Source of the DNA: JANQGG01 sp964642175
Lineage (GTDB): Bacteria; Bacteroidota; Chlorobiia; Chlorobiales; Chloroherpetonaceae
DNA: 64,000 nt
NCBI GenBank assembly: GCA_964642175.1
Contig: CAZXOK010000003.1
Location: forward strand, 62,001-126,000
Reading direction: 5' to 3'
Shown: piece after piece, positions 50,023-58,637 of the stretch
How positions within the stretch are numbered: the first letter of the stretch is position 1
How the letters are laid out: each line of letters begins with the position of its first letter
Made by a program: the position numbers and the translations under genes
Notes under the pieces: model-generated
Told to the model about the DNA's origin: nothing
Database searches by the model: none
What the model saw: only the letters and a program-made list of their open reading frames with translations

Positions 50023-50988
50023 TTAATCCAATTTGATTCTTGGATCAACGATCGCATAGAGCACATCGGCCAGAAGATTGCCTAAAATGATCAACGTGCC
50101 CGAGAGAAATGTATTGGCAATAATCAGCGGGTAGTCGCGAGCAAAAATAGCATCCACGGTAATGCGTCCCATTCCGGGTAAGGCAAAGATAACTTCAATA
50201 AAGAGCGCACCGCTGAGGATAAATGGCAGGGAACCACCCAGAATGGTTACAACGGGTAAAAGCGCATTTCGAAGGGCGTGCTTTAGAATAATGACCGACT
50301 CTTTCAATCCCTTAGCCCTGGCAGTACGAATATAATCCTGACGGATCACTTCGAGCATACTACCCCTTACATAGCGGGCAATACCAGCTGAGCCATTAAT
50401 ACTCAGCACACTCACCGGCAGGATCAAATGGGTGATGCGATCGAGAAAAAACTCAAATGGCGGCAGGGCATCGGCGCCGATCTCATTGAGGTTGGAAGCC
50501 GGTAGGATTTGAAGGTGCAGGGCAAAGATTATGATCAGCATCAGCGCCAGCCAGAATTCAGGCATGGAGTAGAAAAACAAGGCCGAGACGGTCAGGGCAC
50601 GATCCAGCTTGCTGTTTTGCTTTACGGCTGAAATAATACCGATAATGATGCCAAAGAAAAAATTGAAAAACAGTGCCAGAGCCGCAATAGACATGGTTAT
50701 AGGCACTGCTTCCATGATCACATCAAACACCGGTTGGTGTCGGCTGAAACTTCTTCCGAAATCGCCCTGCAAAATATTGCCCAGCCATTTCAGGTACTGG
50801 ATCGGCAAGGGATCGTTCAGGCCGTATTGCTCGCGCATTTGTTCGGCCACATTGGGGCTGATACCGGGTTGGATAAAAAAGGAGGCCGGATCGCCCGGCG
50901 CCATCCGGATAATAAAAAACGTGATGGTGAGTACCCCAAAAATCAGTGGTATGGCTATCAGAATTCGCCGCAGGATATAACTAAACAT
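50023..50988 (-). CDS. Peptide ABC transporter permease, DppB-like
   Basis: A 321-residue inner-membrane permease with six helices. Family marks are the N-terminal FSYILRRILIAIPLIFGVLTITFFIIR, the loop DPASFFIQPG, and the EAA-type cytoplasmic loop QDYIRTARAKGLKESVIILKHALRNALLP that contacts the ATPase. It lies 17 bases after the binding-protein gene. A second permease (DppC) and ATPase genes are missing here; ruvB follows instead. Confidence 0.92.
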   Translation of the reverse strand: MFSYILRRILIAIPLIFGVLTITFFIIRMAPGDPASFFIQPGISPNVAEQMREQYGLNDPLPIQYLKWLGNILQGDFGRSFSRHQPVFDVIMEAVPITMSIAALALFFNFFFGIIIGIISAVKQNSKLDRALTVSALFFYSMPEFWLALMLIIIFALHLQILPASNLNEIGADALPPFEFFLDRITHLILPVSVLSINGSAGIARYVRGSMLEVIRQDYIRTARAKGLKESVIILKHALRNALLPVVTILGGSLPFILSGALFIEVIFALPGMGRITVDAIFARDYPLIIANTFLSGTLIILGNLLADVLYAIVDPRIKLD

Positions 50989-51005
50989 ATTGACTGGTAA
51001 ACCGG

Positions 51006-52769
51006 TTACTCGGCAGTGATCTGCTTATTCGGATCTGTAGACAGTTGCCACTCATCCAAGTTGTATAAGGCGCTTAAAATGTTGATCTCTTCACCCACGA
51101 TACGTTTGTTAAACCCATGGGTTTCTTTGATCCAGTACAGGAATGTATATGGCTGGCCCTCGTGAAGAATCTCCTGGTACTCTTTCCAGTATGGGGCAGC
51201 ATTTAATGGATCGAGTTCATCTTTGGCTTTTTCACTCAGCTTATCAATTCGTGGTTCCTGGAATCCAGTGAAATTAAAGCGGCTTTTTTCCAGGTTGGAA
51301 CCCCATTGATCCATCGGGTCAATTTCTAAACCGATAGACCATCCGGCCATAAAGGCATCGTAACGGCGCTCCTGGAGGTTTTTAAAGAAAACATTGGATT
51401 CTTTAGCTTCCAGTTTGCAATCAATACCAATCTCTTTCAGGTTTTGCTGAATGATAGTGGAGGCATAATTGCGACGGTTGTTGCCGGCATTGGTTGTAAG
51501 TGTAAAGCTGAATTTTTTGCCATTCTTTTCACGGATGCCATCCACTCCGATGGTCCAACCTTCCGATTCCAAAAGTTCCATGGCTTTTTGAGGATCGTAA
51601 GGCCAGGGTTGAATCTTCTGGTTATAAGCCCATTTAAATGTGGGTGAAATATCCGATGTGCTTATGGTGCCGTAATCACCCAAAAATCCATCGATGATCG
51701 CCTGGCGATTGATGGCATGGGTCATGGCCTGCCGAACTATTTTTGATCCAAATAAAGGATGGGGCGAAATGGTTTTATTCTGTTTGTATTTATCCTGATC
51801 TATTGTCATCCAACCCACATAATCAAATACCCGCAAGCCAACAGATTTAATTTCTACCTGTGGATTGTTTTTGGTGAGGGCTTTTAAGTCTTCGGGTTTA
51901 ACACCCTGAACCACATCAATGGCATTGGTCTGAAGCTGAGCCACACGAACCGTGTAATCCGGAATGATCCGGAACACAATTTTGGGTAACGACCCCGGGC
52001 CGGGCAACACACAATTTGGATTAGGTACCAGGCTAAGCTGTTGCTGCTTTTCCCATTTATCTAATTTATAAGGGCCACAACCCAACGGGTTAAAGTTTAA
52101 AGGATGAGAACGAAATCCTTCGACCGGTACTTTTTCCCAGACATGTTTAGGAACCGGAGCAAGCCCGGTATGAAACAACGCCAGGTTTTCCGAGACGGGC
52201 TTTCTGAACTTAAAGATCAATGTAGTATCGTCGGGAGTAAGTATGGCTTGCTCAAAGTTAATGGTGCCATCGGGGTTTCTGATCAGTTCATCCAGGTACT
52301 GCTGACGAACGCTTGCAATTTTTGGATTGCCGTATAACTCGTAGGAGAATTTGAAATCAGCTGAAGTAACCCGTATGCCATCGTTCCATGTAATATCGTC
52401 GCGTAAAATATACGTAAGGGTTTGATGATCTTTGGAGAGGTTCCATGATGTGGCCACAGCTGCTCGTGTGTGATTTTTACCGGATGGTTCAACTGTTGGC
52501 TGATAAGCTTTATGTTTTAAGATACCTATGGTAGTATCAAACTCTGAAATAAGAAGGCTTGGAAAGAAACTGCCGGCAATATTGCTGGCTGTTACCGAAG
52601 AACTAATGATTGGATTTAAGTGATCGGCATCTGCTAAAATGGCCAGAACAGCTGTTGTATCGCGTGCCGAAACTTTGGAAGATGAACTTTTGGAACATCC
52701 TTGCAATGAGAAGAGGATCGGCATAAGCAGAATACTAAGTAGGCGCACTACCGGTGTTAAGTAAGTCAT
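51006..52769 (-). CDS. Peptide-binding lipoprotein of an ABC importer, DppA/OppA-like
   Basis: A 587-residue extracytoplasmic solute-binding protein (family 5). The lipoprotein signal ends SLQGC with the lipid-anchored Cys at about residue 25. The mature part has family segments such as WNDGIRVTSADFKFSYELYG, GCGPYKLDKWE and RQAMTHAINRQAIIDGFLG. It probably delivers oligopeptides to the DppB-like permease encoded next to it. A 32-base gap separates it from hprK upstream. Confidence 0.9.
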   Translation of the reverse strand: MTYLTPVVRLLSILLMPILFSLQGCSKSSSSKVSARDTTAVLAILADADHLNPIISSSVTASNIAGSFFPSLLISEFDTTIGILKHKAYQPTVEPSGKNHTRAAVATSWNLSKDHQTLTYILRDDITWNDGIRVTSADFKFSYELYGNPKIASVRQQYLDELIRNPDGTINFEQAILTPDDTTLIFKFRKPVSENLALFHTGLAPVPKHVWEKVPVEGFRSHPLNFNPLGCGPYKLDKWEKQQQLSLVPNPNCVLPGPGSLPKIVFRIIPDYTVRVAQLQTNAIDVVQGVKPEDLKALTKNNPQVEIKSVGLRVFDYVGWMTIDQDKYKQNKTISPHPLFGSKIVRQAMTHAINRQAIIDGFLGDYGTISTSDISPTFKWAYNQKIQPWPYDPQKAMELLESEGWTIGVDGIREKNGKKFSFTLTTNAGNNRRNYASTIIQQNLKEIGIDCKLEAKESNVFFKNLQERRYDAFMAGWSIGLEIDPMDQWGSNLEKSRFNFTGFQEPRIDKLSEKAKDELDPLNAAPYWKEYQEILHEGQPYTFLYWIKETHGFNKRIVGEEINILSALYNLDEWQLSTDPNKQITAE

Positions 52770-52801
52770 GTGGATGGTTAAAAAATGAATTAGGAAATTT
52801 G

Positions 52802-53848
52802 TTATTCGAAGTCGTGTTCAAAATACTCGATAGCACGGTGCCCAATACCTCCAGAAGAGTCGGTTCGAGCGCTGATCTGCTGTTGAATACGTTTGTCAAA
52901 TTCGTGGGCAGCATCGTAGCCATAATGTTTAAGCAGATAGTTCAGGGCTACAACTTCGGCAATCACAGTGATATTTTTTCCCGGGTATATAGGGAGTTCT
53001 ATCAGAGGCACTTCAACACCAAGGATTTCGGTGGTTTTACTGGCAAGGCCCGTGCGGTCGTATTCCTGGGTGGGATCCCATTCGAGGAGTTTAACCACCA
53101 CTTCCAGTCGTTTTTGATGGCGGATAGCCCGAATGCCAAACATAGCTTCTATATCAATAATACCCAATCCACGGATTTCCATGAAATGCCTGACCAGTTC
53201 GGTGCCTGAAGCGATCAAAACAGACTCGCCCTTACGGGTCACAACCACCAGATCATCGGCAACCAGGCGGTGACCGCGTTCAATCAGGTCGAGCGCGACT
53301 TCTGATTTACCAATGCCACTCCGGCCGGTGATAAACATACCCACACCATAAACATCTACCATAGATCCATGAAAATGCTGATACTGGGCGAACTGATCGT
53401 CAAGAAAATCGGTGATCATATAGATAAATTTGGTAGTGGTATGCGATGTGCGGTAGATAGGGATACCAGCTTCTGTGGCCATATCAACCAGAGAATCATC
53501 AAGTGTATTATTGTTGGTTACTATAATACACGGCACTTTATATCGTGTAATATTGCTGAAGGCCGTTAGCCGTTCATCAGGGGAGAGGTGGTTTAAAAAC
53601 CATATTTCAGTGTTGCCAAACACCTGAACACGACGGTAAGTAAACAAGTTTGTAAAACCGGCAAGCGCAAGGCCCGGACGATGGATATCCCGCTCATAGA
53701 TCTTACGTTTATCTTCATTAACCTGGTTTAACTTTTTGAGTTTAATACTCAGGCGTGAACTAAGGTGTTCATAGAAGTAAGCTACATTTATTGAGCGTTT
53801 TTTAAGTGGTTTCTTTTTAAAATCCATATCGTCCAGGGTTTTGAGCAA
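52802..53848 (-). CDS. hprK: HPr kinase/phosphorylase
   Basis: A 348-residue bifunctional kinase/phosphorylase acting on Ser46 of HPr. The P-loop is GRSGIGKSEVALDL, followed by RGHRLVADDLV, and the family signature is EIRGLGIIDIEAMFGIRAI. The N-terminal DRTGG-like domain is present. In Gram-negative bacteria HprK is tied to nitrogen/carbon PTS systems. No HPr or PTS gene is in view. It lies near hpf, as in many genomes where these genes cluster, but a terminator separates the two. Confidence 0.95.
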   Translation of the reverse strand: MLKTLDDMDFKKKPLKKRSINVAYFYEHLSSRLSIKLKKLNQVNEDKRKIYERDIHRPGLALAGFTNLFTYRRVQVFGNTEIWFLNHLSPDERLTAFSNITRYKVPCIIVTNNNTLDDSLVDMATEAGIPIYRTSHTTTKFIYMITDFLDDQFAQYQHFHGSMVDVYGVGMFITGRSGIGKSEVALDLIERGHRLVADDLVVVTRKGESVLIASGTELVRHFMEIRGLGIIDIEAMFGIRAIRHQKRLEVVVKLLEWDPTQEYDRTGLASKTTEILGVEVPLIELPIYPGKNITVIAEVVALNYLLKHYGYDAAHEFDKRIQQQISARTDSSGGIGHRAIEYFEHDFE

Positions 53849-53852
53849 ACTT

Positions 53853-53886
53853 CAAAAAAAATAGGGGCTTTACGCCCCTAAAAAAT
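53853..53886 (-). terminator. Terminator after hpf, before hprK
   Basis: TAGGGGC (53862-53868) and GCCCCTA (53874-53880) form a GC-rich stem with loop TTTAC. On the minus strand the T run at 53853-53860 follows. It lies 21 bases past the hpf stop. Confidence 0.9.
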
Positions 53887-53901
53887 TTAGAAAAGTTCTG
53901 A

Positions 53902-54231
53902 TTAAATTCCTCGTGTTTTTTCTTTATGCTTTTGTAATTGTTTGCAAATATTTTCTACACAGGCATCTATGGCTTTCTCATAAGTCTCGGCATGACTTTT
54001 TGATACAAATATTTGACTGGGTACGTGAGCCGTAATTTCAGCAAATTTGTTATTGACTTTATCGTTCTTTTGATGATCCAGGATCACCTGACAGTCAATA
54101 ACCTTGTTATGGTACTTATTAAAGATATGAATTGCACTTTTGACATATTCTTTAATATCGGTGTGGCTAGAGGAGTGTCGCAACGTGAATTGTAAAGGAA
54201 TAACTTTTTCTTCAATGGTTGTGTTGCGCAT
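53902..54231 (-). CDS. hpf: Ribosome hibernation promoting factor (short HPF/RaiA family)
   Basis: A 109-residue short-form HPF that binds the 30S decoding region in stationary phase. The family pattern includes FTLRHSSSHTDIKEYVKSAI and NNKFAEITAHVPSQIFVSKSHAETYEKAIDACVENICKQLQKHKEK, with the usual basic face. It follows the Xer recombinase gene after 76 bases and ends at a strong terminator. Confidence 0.9.
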   Translation of the reverse strand: MRNTTIEEKVIPLQFTLRHSSSHTDIKEYVKSAIHIFNKYHNKVIDCQVILDHQKNDKVNNKFAEITAHVPSQIFVSKSHAETYEKAIDACVENICKQLQKHKEKTRGI

Positions 54232-54307
54232 ATTTGTCTCCTTTCAGAAGATTTGAGTGAACAAAACAGATCTCTTAACAGAATAAGAGCGTGAAAAAAA
54301 ACTAAAA

Positions 54308-55288
54308 CTAAGCTTTGGGATGTGCCTGTTGGTAAATATGTTTTAAGCGTTGGAAAGAAACATGGGTATAAATTTCTGTTGTTGTTAAACTGCTGTGCCC
54401 CAACATTTCACTTACACTTCTTAAATCGGCACCTTTATTTAAGAGATGCGTTGCAAATGTATGGCGCAAAACATGAGGACTTTTCTTTTTGCTCTCAGTA
54501 ACCTTTGTGAGGTATTTTTTTACAAGCCTTTGAACCAGAACAGGATAGATTCTGGATCCTTTTTCAGTTACAAAAACAGCATTCTGATCCAGTTCGTCCG
54601 TGGTATGTTGTTCGAAAAAGGTTGTCTTTGCTTGTAAATAACTCATAAGACTCTCTTTGGCTTTAGTGCCTAATGGAACAAGACGATGTTTTTTTCCTTT
54701 ACCCAATACTTTAACTAAACCGACATTCAAATCCACATCGTTTATGTTGAGATTGATGAGTTCTGATAATCGAAGGCCGCAACTGTATAAGATTTCCAGT
54801 AAGCATTTATCGCGGTTGTAAAGGAATTTTTCGATGAGTTCGGATTTCCTGTTATCTTTTTTACGAAAATCGTGGTAAAAAGAAGCATCGAAATGGGCAA
54901 GAATATCTTCAAAAAGGTCTTCTGATTGATTTTCGTTTAAAAACGCAGGCAGTCGTTTTTCGAGTTTGGGTGATTGAACCAGCCCGGCAGGTGAAGTTTC
55001 AATAACTTTTATGGATTGTAAATAATTAAAGAAACTCTTTAAAGTGGCTAGTTTTCGCGATACACTTTTCATAGAGAGGCCGTTTTCCAAAAGCTCTCCA
55101 AGAAAAACCCTGATCGTGAGTGGTTCAATTTCAGAAAGGGAAATATCCTGAACGGATTTTACGCCAAAATCTTTCTGTAAAAACCTGAAAAACTGTTCCA
55201 GATCGGTATTATAAGCCTTCAATGTGAACTCTGAGAAGTGCCGCTCACTTTTAAGCATATGTAAGAAAGAGCTCTTGTAACGGATCAT
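54308..55288 (-). CDS. Tyrosine recombinase XerC/XerD type
   Basis: A 326-residue site-specific recombinase of the kind that resolves chromosome dimers at dif. The N-terminal SAM-like core-binding domain spans residues 1-about 95. Catalytic residues are visible: Arg in SCGLRLSEL, the beta-hairpin Lys in LGKGKKHRLVPL, HVLRHTFATH, and LGHSSLTTTEIYTH with the nucleophile Tyr. It has an insertion of about 20 residues (KKDNRKSELIEKF) before the first catalytic Arg compared with the usual 300-residue enzyme. Housekeeping neighbours and no attachment-site repeats argue for a chromosomal Xer rather than a phage integrase; C or D type is not decided. Confidence 0.92.
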   Translation of the reverse strand: MIRYKSSFLHMLKSERHFSEFTLKAYNTDLEQFFRFLQKDFGVKSVQDISLSEIEPLTIRVFLGELLENGLSMKSVSRKLATLKSFFNYLQSIKVIETSPAGLVQSPKLEKRLPAFLNENQSEDLFEDILAHFDASFYHDFRKKDNRKSELIEKFLYNRDKCLLEILYSCGLRLSELINLNINDVDLNVGLVKVLGKGKKHRLVPLGTKAKESLMSYLQAKTTFFEQHTTDELDQNAVFVTEKGSRIYPVLVQRLVKKYLTKVTESKKKSPHVLRHTFATHLLNKGADLRSVSEMLGHSSLTTTEIYTHVSFQRLKHIYQQAHPKA

Positions 55289-55307
55289 ACTTTATACCCC
55301 ACAGGAT

Positions 55308-56213
55308 TTACACGTATATTTCGCCATTTAAAACGGTTTTGGCACACCCGCTGATTTTAATATCAACCACATTTTCCCCGTCAATATCAAGTTCAGTCCA
55401 GACCTGACCACCTCGATGGATCTCATAGCCCTGTTCTATGGTTGCACAAATTTTTCCACTTCCTTTTAAACGCTTGTTGCGATACAAGTAGCATGTAAGC
55501 GGACCAATAGCCGATCCTGTTACAGGATCTTCATTAATGCCAAGTTTTGGTGCAAAAAATCTCAGATGTGCAGCACTTGTCGGGTGTTTGGTATCGGTTG
55601 TAAAAACACAGAAACCATCTATTCTTGAACGGTGTGATAAATTCTTTAAATCCTCAAAGTTTGGTTTCATCTTCATCAGGGATTCCTGGGTAAGAAACGG
55701 TATATAGACATAATGCAAGTCTGAGAGCCATATTGGCAGAGATGTGTCCAGATGATCCCACGAAATACCCAAAGCGTTGAAAAGCTCAAAACGTTGACCC
55801 GTATATTCTTCAAATGTTGGCAAAGGTACACCAAAGCTATACATCGGCTTTTGGGTTTCAGTAATAATTTCAACGGGTAGAATACCGGAACGGGTTTTTA
55901 CTTTCAGTGCAGTTAGGGGTTTGGACGGATCAACACCATAGAGTTTTTCTTCAAATACAGCATGCAAAGCCGCAATTGTACCATGGCCGCATAAATCTAC
56001 TTCAGTCTCAGGGGTCTTCCAGCGAATTTCAATATCATAGTCATTTGAATTATTGGTAAAGACAAACGCAGTTTCAGATAAGTTCATCTCTCTGGCAATG
56101 GCTTGCATTTGTTCATCGTTTAAACCATTAGCCTCTGAAATAACGGCGGCAGGGTTTCCGGTGAAGGTGCGGTCGGTAAAAGCATCAACTTGCTTTATTT
56201 TGTAAGTTTTCAT
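55308..56213 (-). CDS. PhzF family isomerase/epimerase
   Basis: A 301-residue diaminopimelate-epimerase-like fold. The N-terminal motif is VDAFTDRTFTGNPAAVI, the catalytic glutamate is in NLSETAFV, and the ring-closing segment is DLCGHGTIAALHAVF. The second half has EDPVTGSAIGPL, the matched phosphate-binding stretch. PhzF proteins act on small-molecule isomerisations; no phenazine genes are present, so the substrate is unknown. A perfect palindrome lies 46 bases upstream. Confidence 0.88.
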   Translation of the reverse strand: MKTYKIKQVDAFTDRTFTGNPAAVISEANGLNDEQMQAIAREMNLSETAFVFTNNSNDYDIEIRWKTPETEVDLCGHGTIAALHAVFEEKLYGVDPSKPLTALKVKTRSGILPVEIITETQKPMYSFGVPLPTFEEYTGQRFELFNALGISWDHLDTSLPIWLSDLHYVYIPFLTQESLMKMKPNFEDLKNLSHRSRIDGFCVFTTDTKHPTSAAHLRFFAPKLGINEDPVTGSAIGPLTCYLYRNKRLKGSGKICATIEQGYEIHRGGQVWTELDIDGENVVDIKISGCAKTVLNGEIYV

Positions 56214-56258
56214 TTGAGCAAGTCTGAGATATTGAGTTAAAACATCCTTTTGAGGATC

Positions 56259-56275
56259 CTATACTTAAAGTATAG
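56259..56275. promoter_or_regulatory. 17-base palindrome upstream of the PhzF gene
   Basis: CTATACTTAAAGTATAG is an exact 8+1+8 palindrome 46 bases before the PhzF start. It also contains TATACT-like promoter -10 hexamers in both directions, so it may be an operator or simply a symmetric promoter. Confidence 0.4.
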
Positions 56276-56327
56276 TTTAATTGATGTAGCTTTGCAATAA
56301 GCGACAAAGAGAAATGATAATAAAAAT

Positions 56328-57251
56328 TTAATCCTGTTCCAGAGCTACACAAACCAGGGTATCGCGCTCTTTAACATAATACAGAGTCTTGTCCTTAAGA
56401 AAAAACCCGTCCATAATTAATCCGCTCATGGCTTTACCCAGGCTGTCGGAATAGATGAGGCTGTTTTCGTTATACAATCGTAATTCATAATTAAGGGCCT
56501 GAACGGGCGTTCCAGCTGATGTATTGACCATGAGATCGGTTTGTTCATGAAAACCAACAATTGTAAAAGGATTTTCCACAATTAGATCCAGGCCTGAAAT
56601 TAACCGCTCAGGTTTCACCTTTAAATTTTTTTGTGAAATCAGTTGTTCTGCCGAGGACGAGTCGGTAGCAATGGTATGTGGCAGGATCACATTCTGCAAC
56701 TGCTCTAAATTATAGGCCGAATTTCGAAGGGTGTTGGCTTTTTCAACATCAAAACCCAGATCGTTTTTAATATCGCCGTTTTGGGCATCAACGATCAGGA
56801 ACTTGCGCTCGGCAAATCCTTCTGCATTGGTTTCCTGGTAGCATAAAAACGTGTTGTCTTGGTTGGCGCAGATAAACGTCAGATCTTCCTGTGCCCATAA
56901 CGTGTGCTTGCTTTTTGTATCGACGGCCCAAATTCCCATGTGCTCCGGGTTGTTAGGATCACTATAACTGTGAAAATAGACGGTGTCTTTAAGCACATAT
57001 TCCATGCCTACCCACCAGCCTTCACCAACCGGTTTACCTTGTTGATCACTTCCCGAAGTATAAAGAACAAAATCATCCCATATCGGCCGGCCGGATTTCT
57101 GATCCAGAAGCACGAAACTGACTTTTTTTTCAGTGCTTGAGCGGTGTTCAATAATCAGTTTCTGATCTTCCAGAAAGAGCATTCGCCATAAATTCCCGGA
57201 TTTTTGATATTGCCACTGAGGTTTGATTTGTTTGCTCAGAAAGTTAAACAT
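56328..57251 (-). CDS. DUF4905-like hypothetical protein
   Basis: A protein of about 307 residues from the ATG at 57251 (MFNFLSKQIKPQWQYQKSGNLWRMLF). The longer frame to 57317 adds 22 basic residues that run into the promoter of the divergent gene. Repeated beta motifs (VSFVLLDQKSGRPIWDDFVLY, MGIWAVDTKSKHTLWAQEDLTF) suggest a propeller-like fold. There is no signal peptide. The resemblance to the DUF4905 family of FCB bacteria is from overall pattern; no function is known. Confidence 0.65.
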   Translation of the reverse strand: MFNFLSKQIKPQWQYQKSGNLWRMLFLEDQKLIIEHRSSTEKKVSFVLLDQKSGRPIWDDFVLYTSGSDQQGKPVGEGWWVGMEYVLKDTVYFHSYSDPNNPEHMGIWAVDTKSKHTLWAQEDLTFICANQDNTFLCYQETNAEGFAERKFLIVDAQNGDIKNDLGFDVEKANTLRNSAYNLEQLQNVILPHTIATDSSSAEQLISQKNLKVKPERLISGLDLIVENPFTIVGFHEQTDLMVNTSAGTPVQALNYELRLYNENSLIYSDSLGKAMSGLIMDGFFLKDKTLYYVKERDTLVCVALEQD

Positions 57252-57365
57252 GATGGATTTGGATAAGTATCTTGAAAATTTAAAAGGCCGGATTTTAAAA
57301 TCACCATACCTTTTCAATGTAAAGATGTTATTTTATGTTTTTCAAAACAACAACCGGAATCTGAT

Positions 57366-58637
57366 TTGCGTTTTCTTGATATTGTAAGGGTGGCGTTTTT
57401 GCATTTAAATGAGCGCAAACGCCAGACCCTGCTAACAGCACTTGGTGTAGCCATTGGTAATGCTATGCTGATCACGACAATTGCTGTAACAACCGGTTCA
57501 TCGGCAAATATTCGTGAAAAAATCATCGATACCTCACCACATGTAACGGTTTTCCCCGAACTGGTTCAGCCTCGTGTTCCCCAAAATCTCATAAGGGACA
57601 CTCTTCGGCATCAACTGGCTATTGTTGATAAAAATGTGGTTAATAAAGACAAACCTGTTATTAAAGCCTATACCGAGGTGATGTCGATTGCAGAATCCAT
57701 TGAAAATATTGAAGAAGTTTCGCCATTTGTTAATACCAAACTGATTGCCCGAAATAAAACCCGGTTTAAACCCTGTGTAGCAAAGGGGATCATCCCGGAA
57801 CGCGAAGCCAATGTGGCCAATCTGGAGAAAATCATTAAAACAGGTTCATTGGAAGAACTCTCATATACGCCAAACGGCATTATCCTGGGGGATATCCTTG
57901 CCAGTGATCTTCGGGTAAAATATCGCTCTCGTATCGACCTGGTTACAGAAAATGGTGAGATTTTTCCTGTTATCGTTACCGGCACGTTTCAGAGTGGTTT
58001 TTCGGAGTTTGATAAAACCATTGGCTATGTGAATTTAAGGCTCGCCCAGCGCATTGAAGGCCTTTCTGCAAGTACGGTAAGTGGGATTGGCATTAATACT
58101 CGTGAAATTGAACAGTCTTTTTCACTGGCTAATCTCGTTGAAAACCTTTCAGGATACAAGGCTGAAAGCTGGGATGAGACCAATAAAAATGTACTCGGTT
58201 TTATCAAGCGGAATAACACCGTTACTTTGGTACTGGTTGGATTTGTTTTTGTTGTGGCCGGCCTGGGTATTTATTCAGTTATGACAACTGTTGTGCTTCA
58301 GAAAACCAAAGACATTGCCATCATGCGATCTTATGGCGTGGGGCGAAAAACAATCGCATTAATTTTTATGATTGAAGGTGTTGTTATCGGGGTGATTGGC
58401 GCCATATTTGGAAGCATACTGGGTCACTTGATTTGTGATCTGGTGGCAAGCATTCGATTTACGGCCAGTAATGCAGGCGTGGTGAGAAGCGACCGAATAA
58501 ATATTCTGGAAACCCCCGATGCTCATGTGATAGTGGTGATCTTTGCAATTATTGTAACGGTGCTTGCAGCCTTTTTCCCTTCCTGGCGTGCAGCCAAACT
58601 GATTCCGGTTCGAGTCTTGAGGGGTGAAGTGGCTTAA
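57366..58637 (+). CDS. ABC-type permease, LolE/MacB-FtsX fold
   Basis: A 423-residue membrane protein with an N-terminal helix (about residues 22-45), a large periplasmic domain (46-275) and three C-terminal helices. This is the topology of LolC/LolE and MacB-type permeases that move lipoproteins or substrates with a partner ATPase. Marks include KTKDIAIMRSYGVGRKTIALIFMIEGVVIGV and the end SWRAAKLIPVRVLRGEVA. The start is TTG at 57366 (MRFLDIVRVAF); no ATG fits. The ATPase is not adjacent. Its end overlaps the convergent DUF5723-like gene by four bases. Confidence 0.87.
   Translation: MRFLDIVRVAFLHLNERKRQTLLTALGVAIGNAMLITTIAVTTGSSANIREKIIDTSPHVTVFPELVQPRVPQNLIRDTLRHQLAIVDKNVVNKDKPVIKAYTEVMSIAESIENIEEVSPFVNTKLIARNKTRFKPCVAKGIIPEREANVANLEKIIKTGSLEELSYTPNGIILGDILASDLRVKYRSRIDLVTENGEIFPVIVTGTFQSGFSEFDKTIGYVNLRLAQRIEGLSASTVSGIGINTREIEQSFSLANLVENLSGYKAESWDETNKNVLGFIKRNNTVTLVLVGFVFVVAGLGIYSVMTTVVLQKTKDIAIMRSYGVGRKTIALIFMIEGVVIGVIGAIFGSILGHLICDLVASIRFTASNAGVVRSDRINILETPDAHVIVVIFAIIVTVLAAFFPSWRAAKLIPVRVLRGEVA

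Noticed and set aside
54308..55288. Integrase of a mobile element
   Set aside because: The recombinase has Xer-type motifs, housekeeping neighbours, and no direct repeats or cargo beside it.
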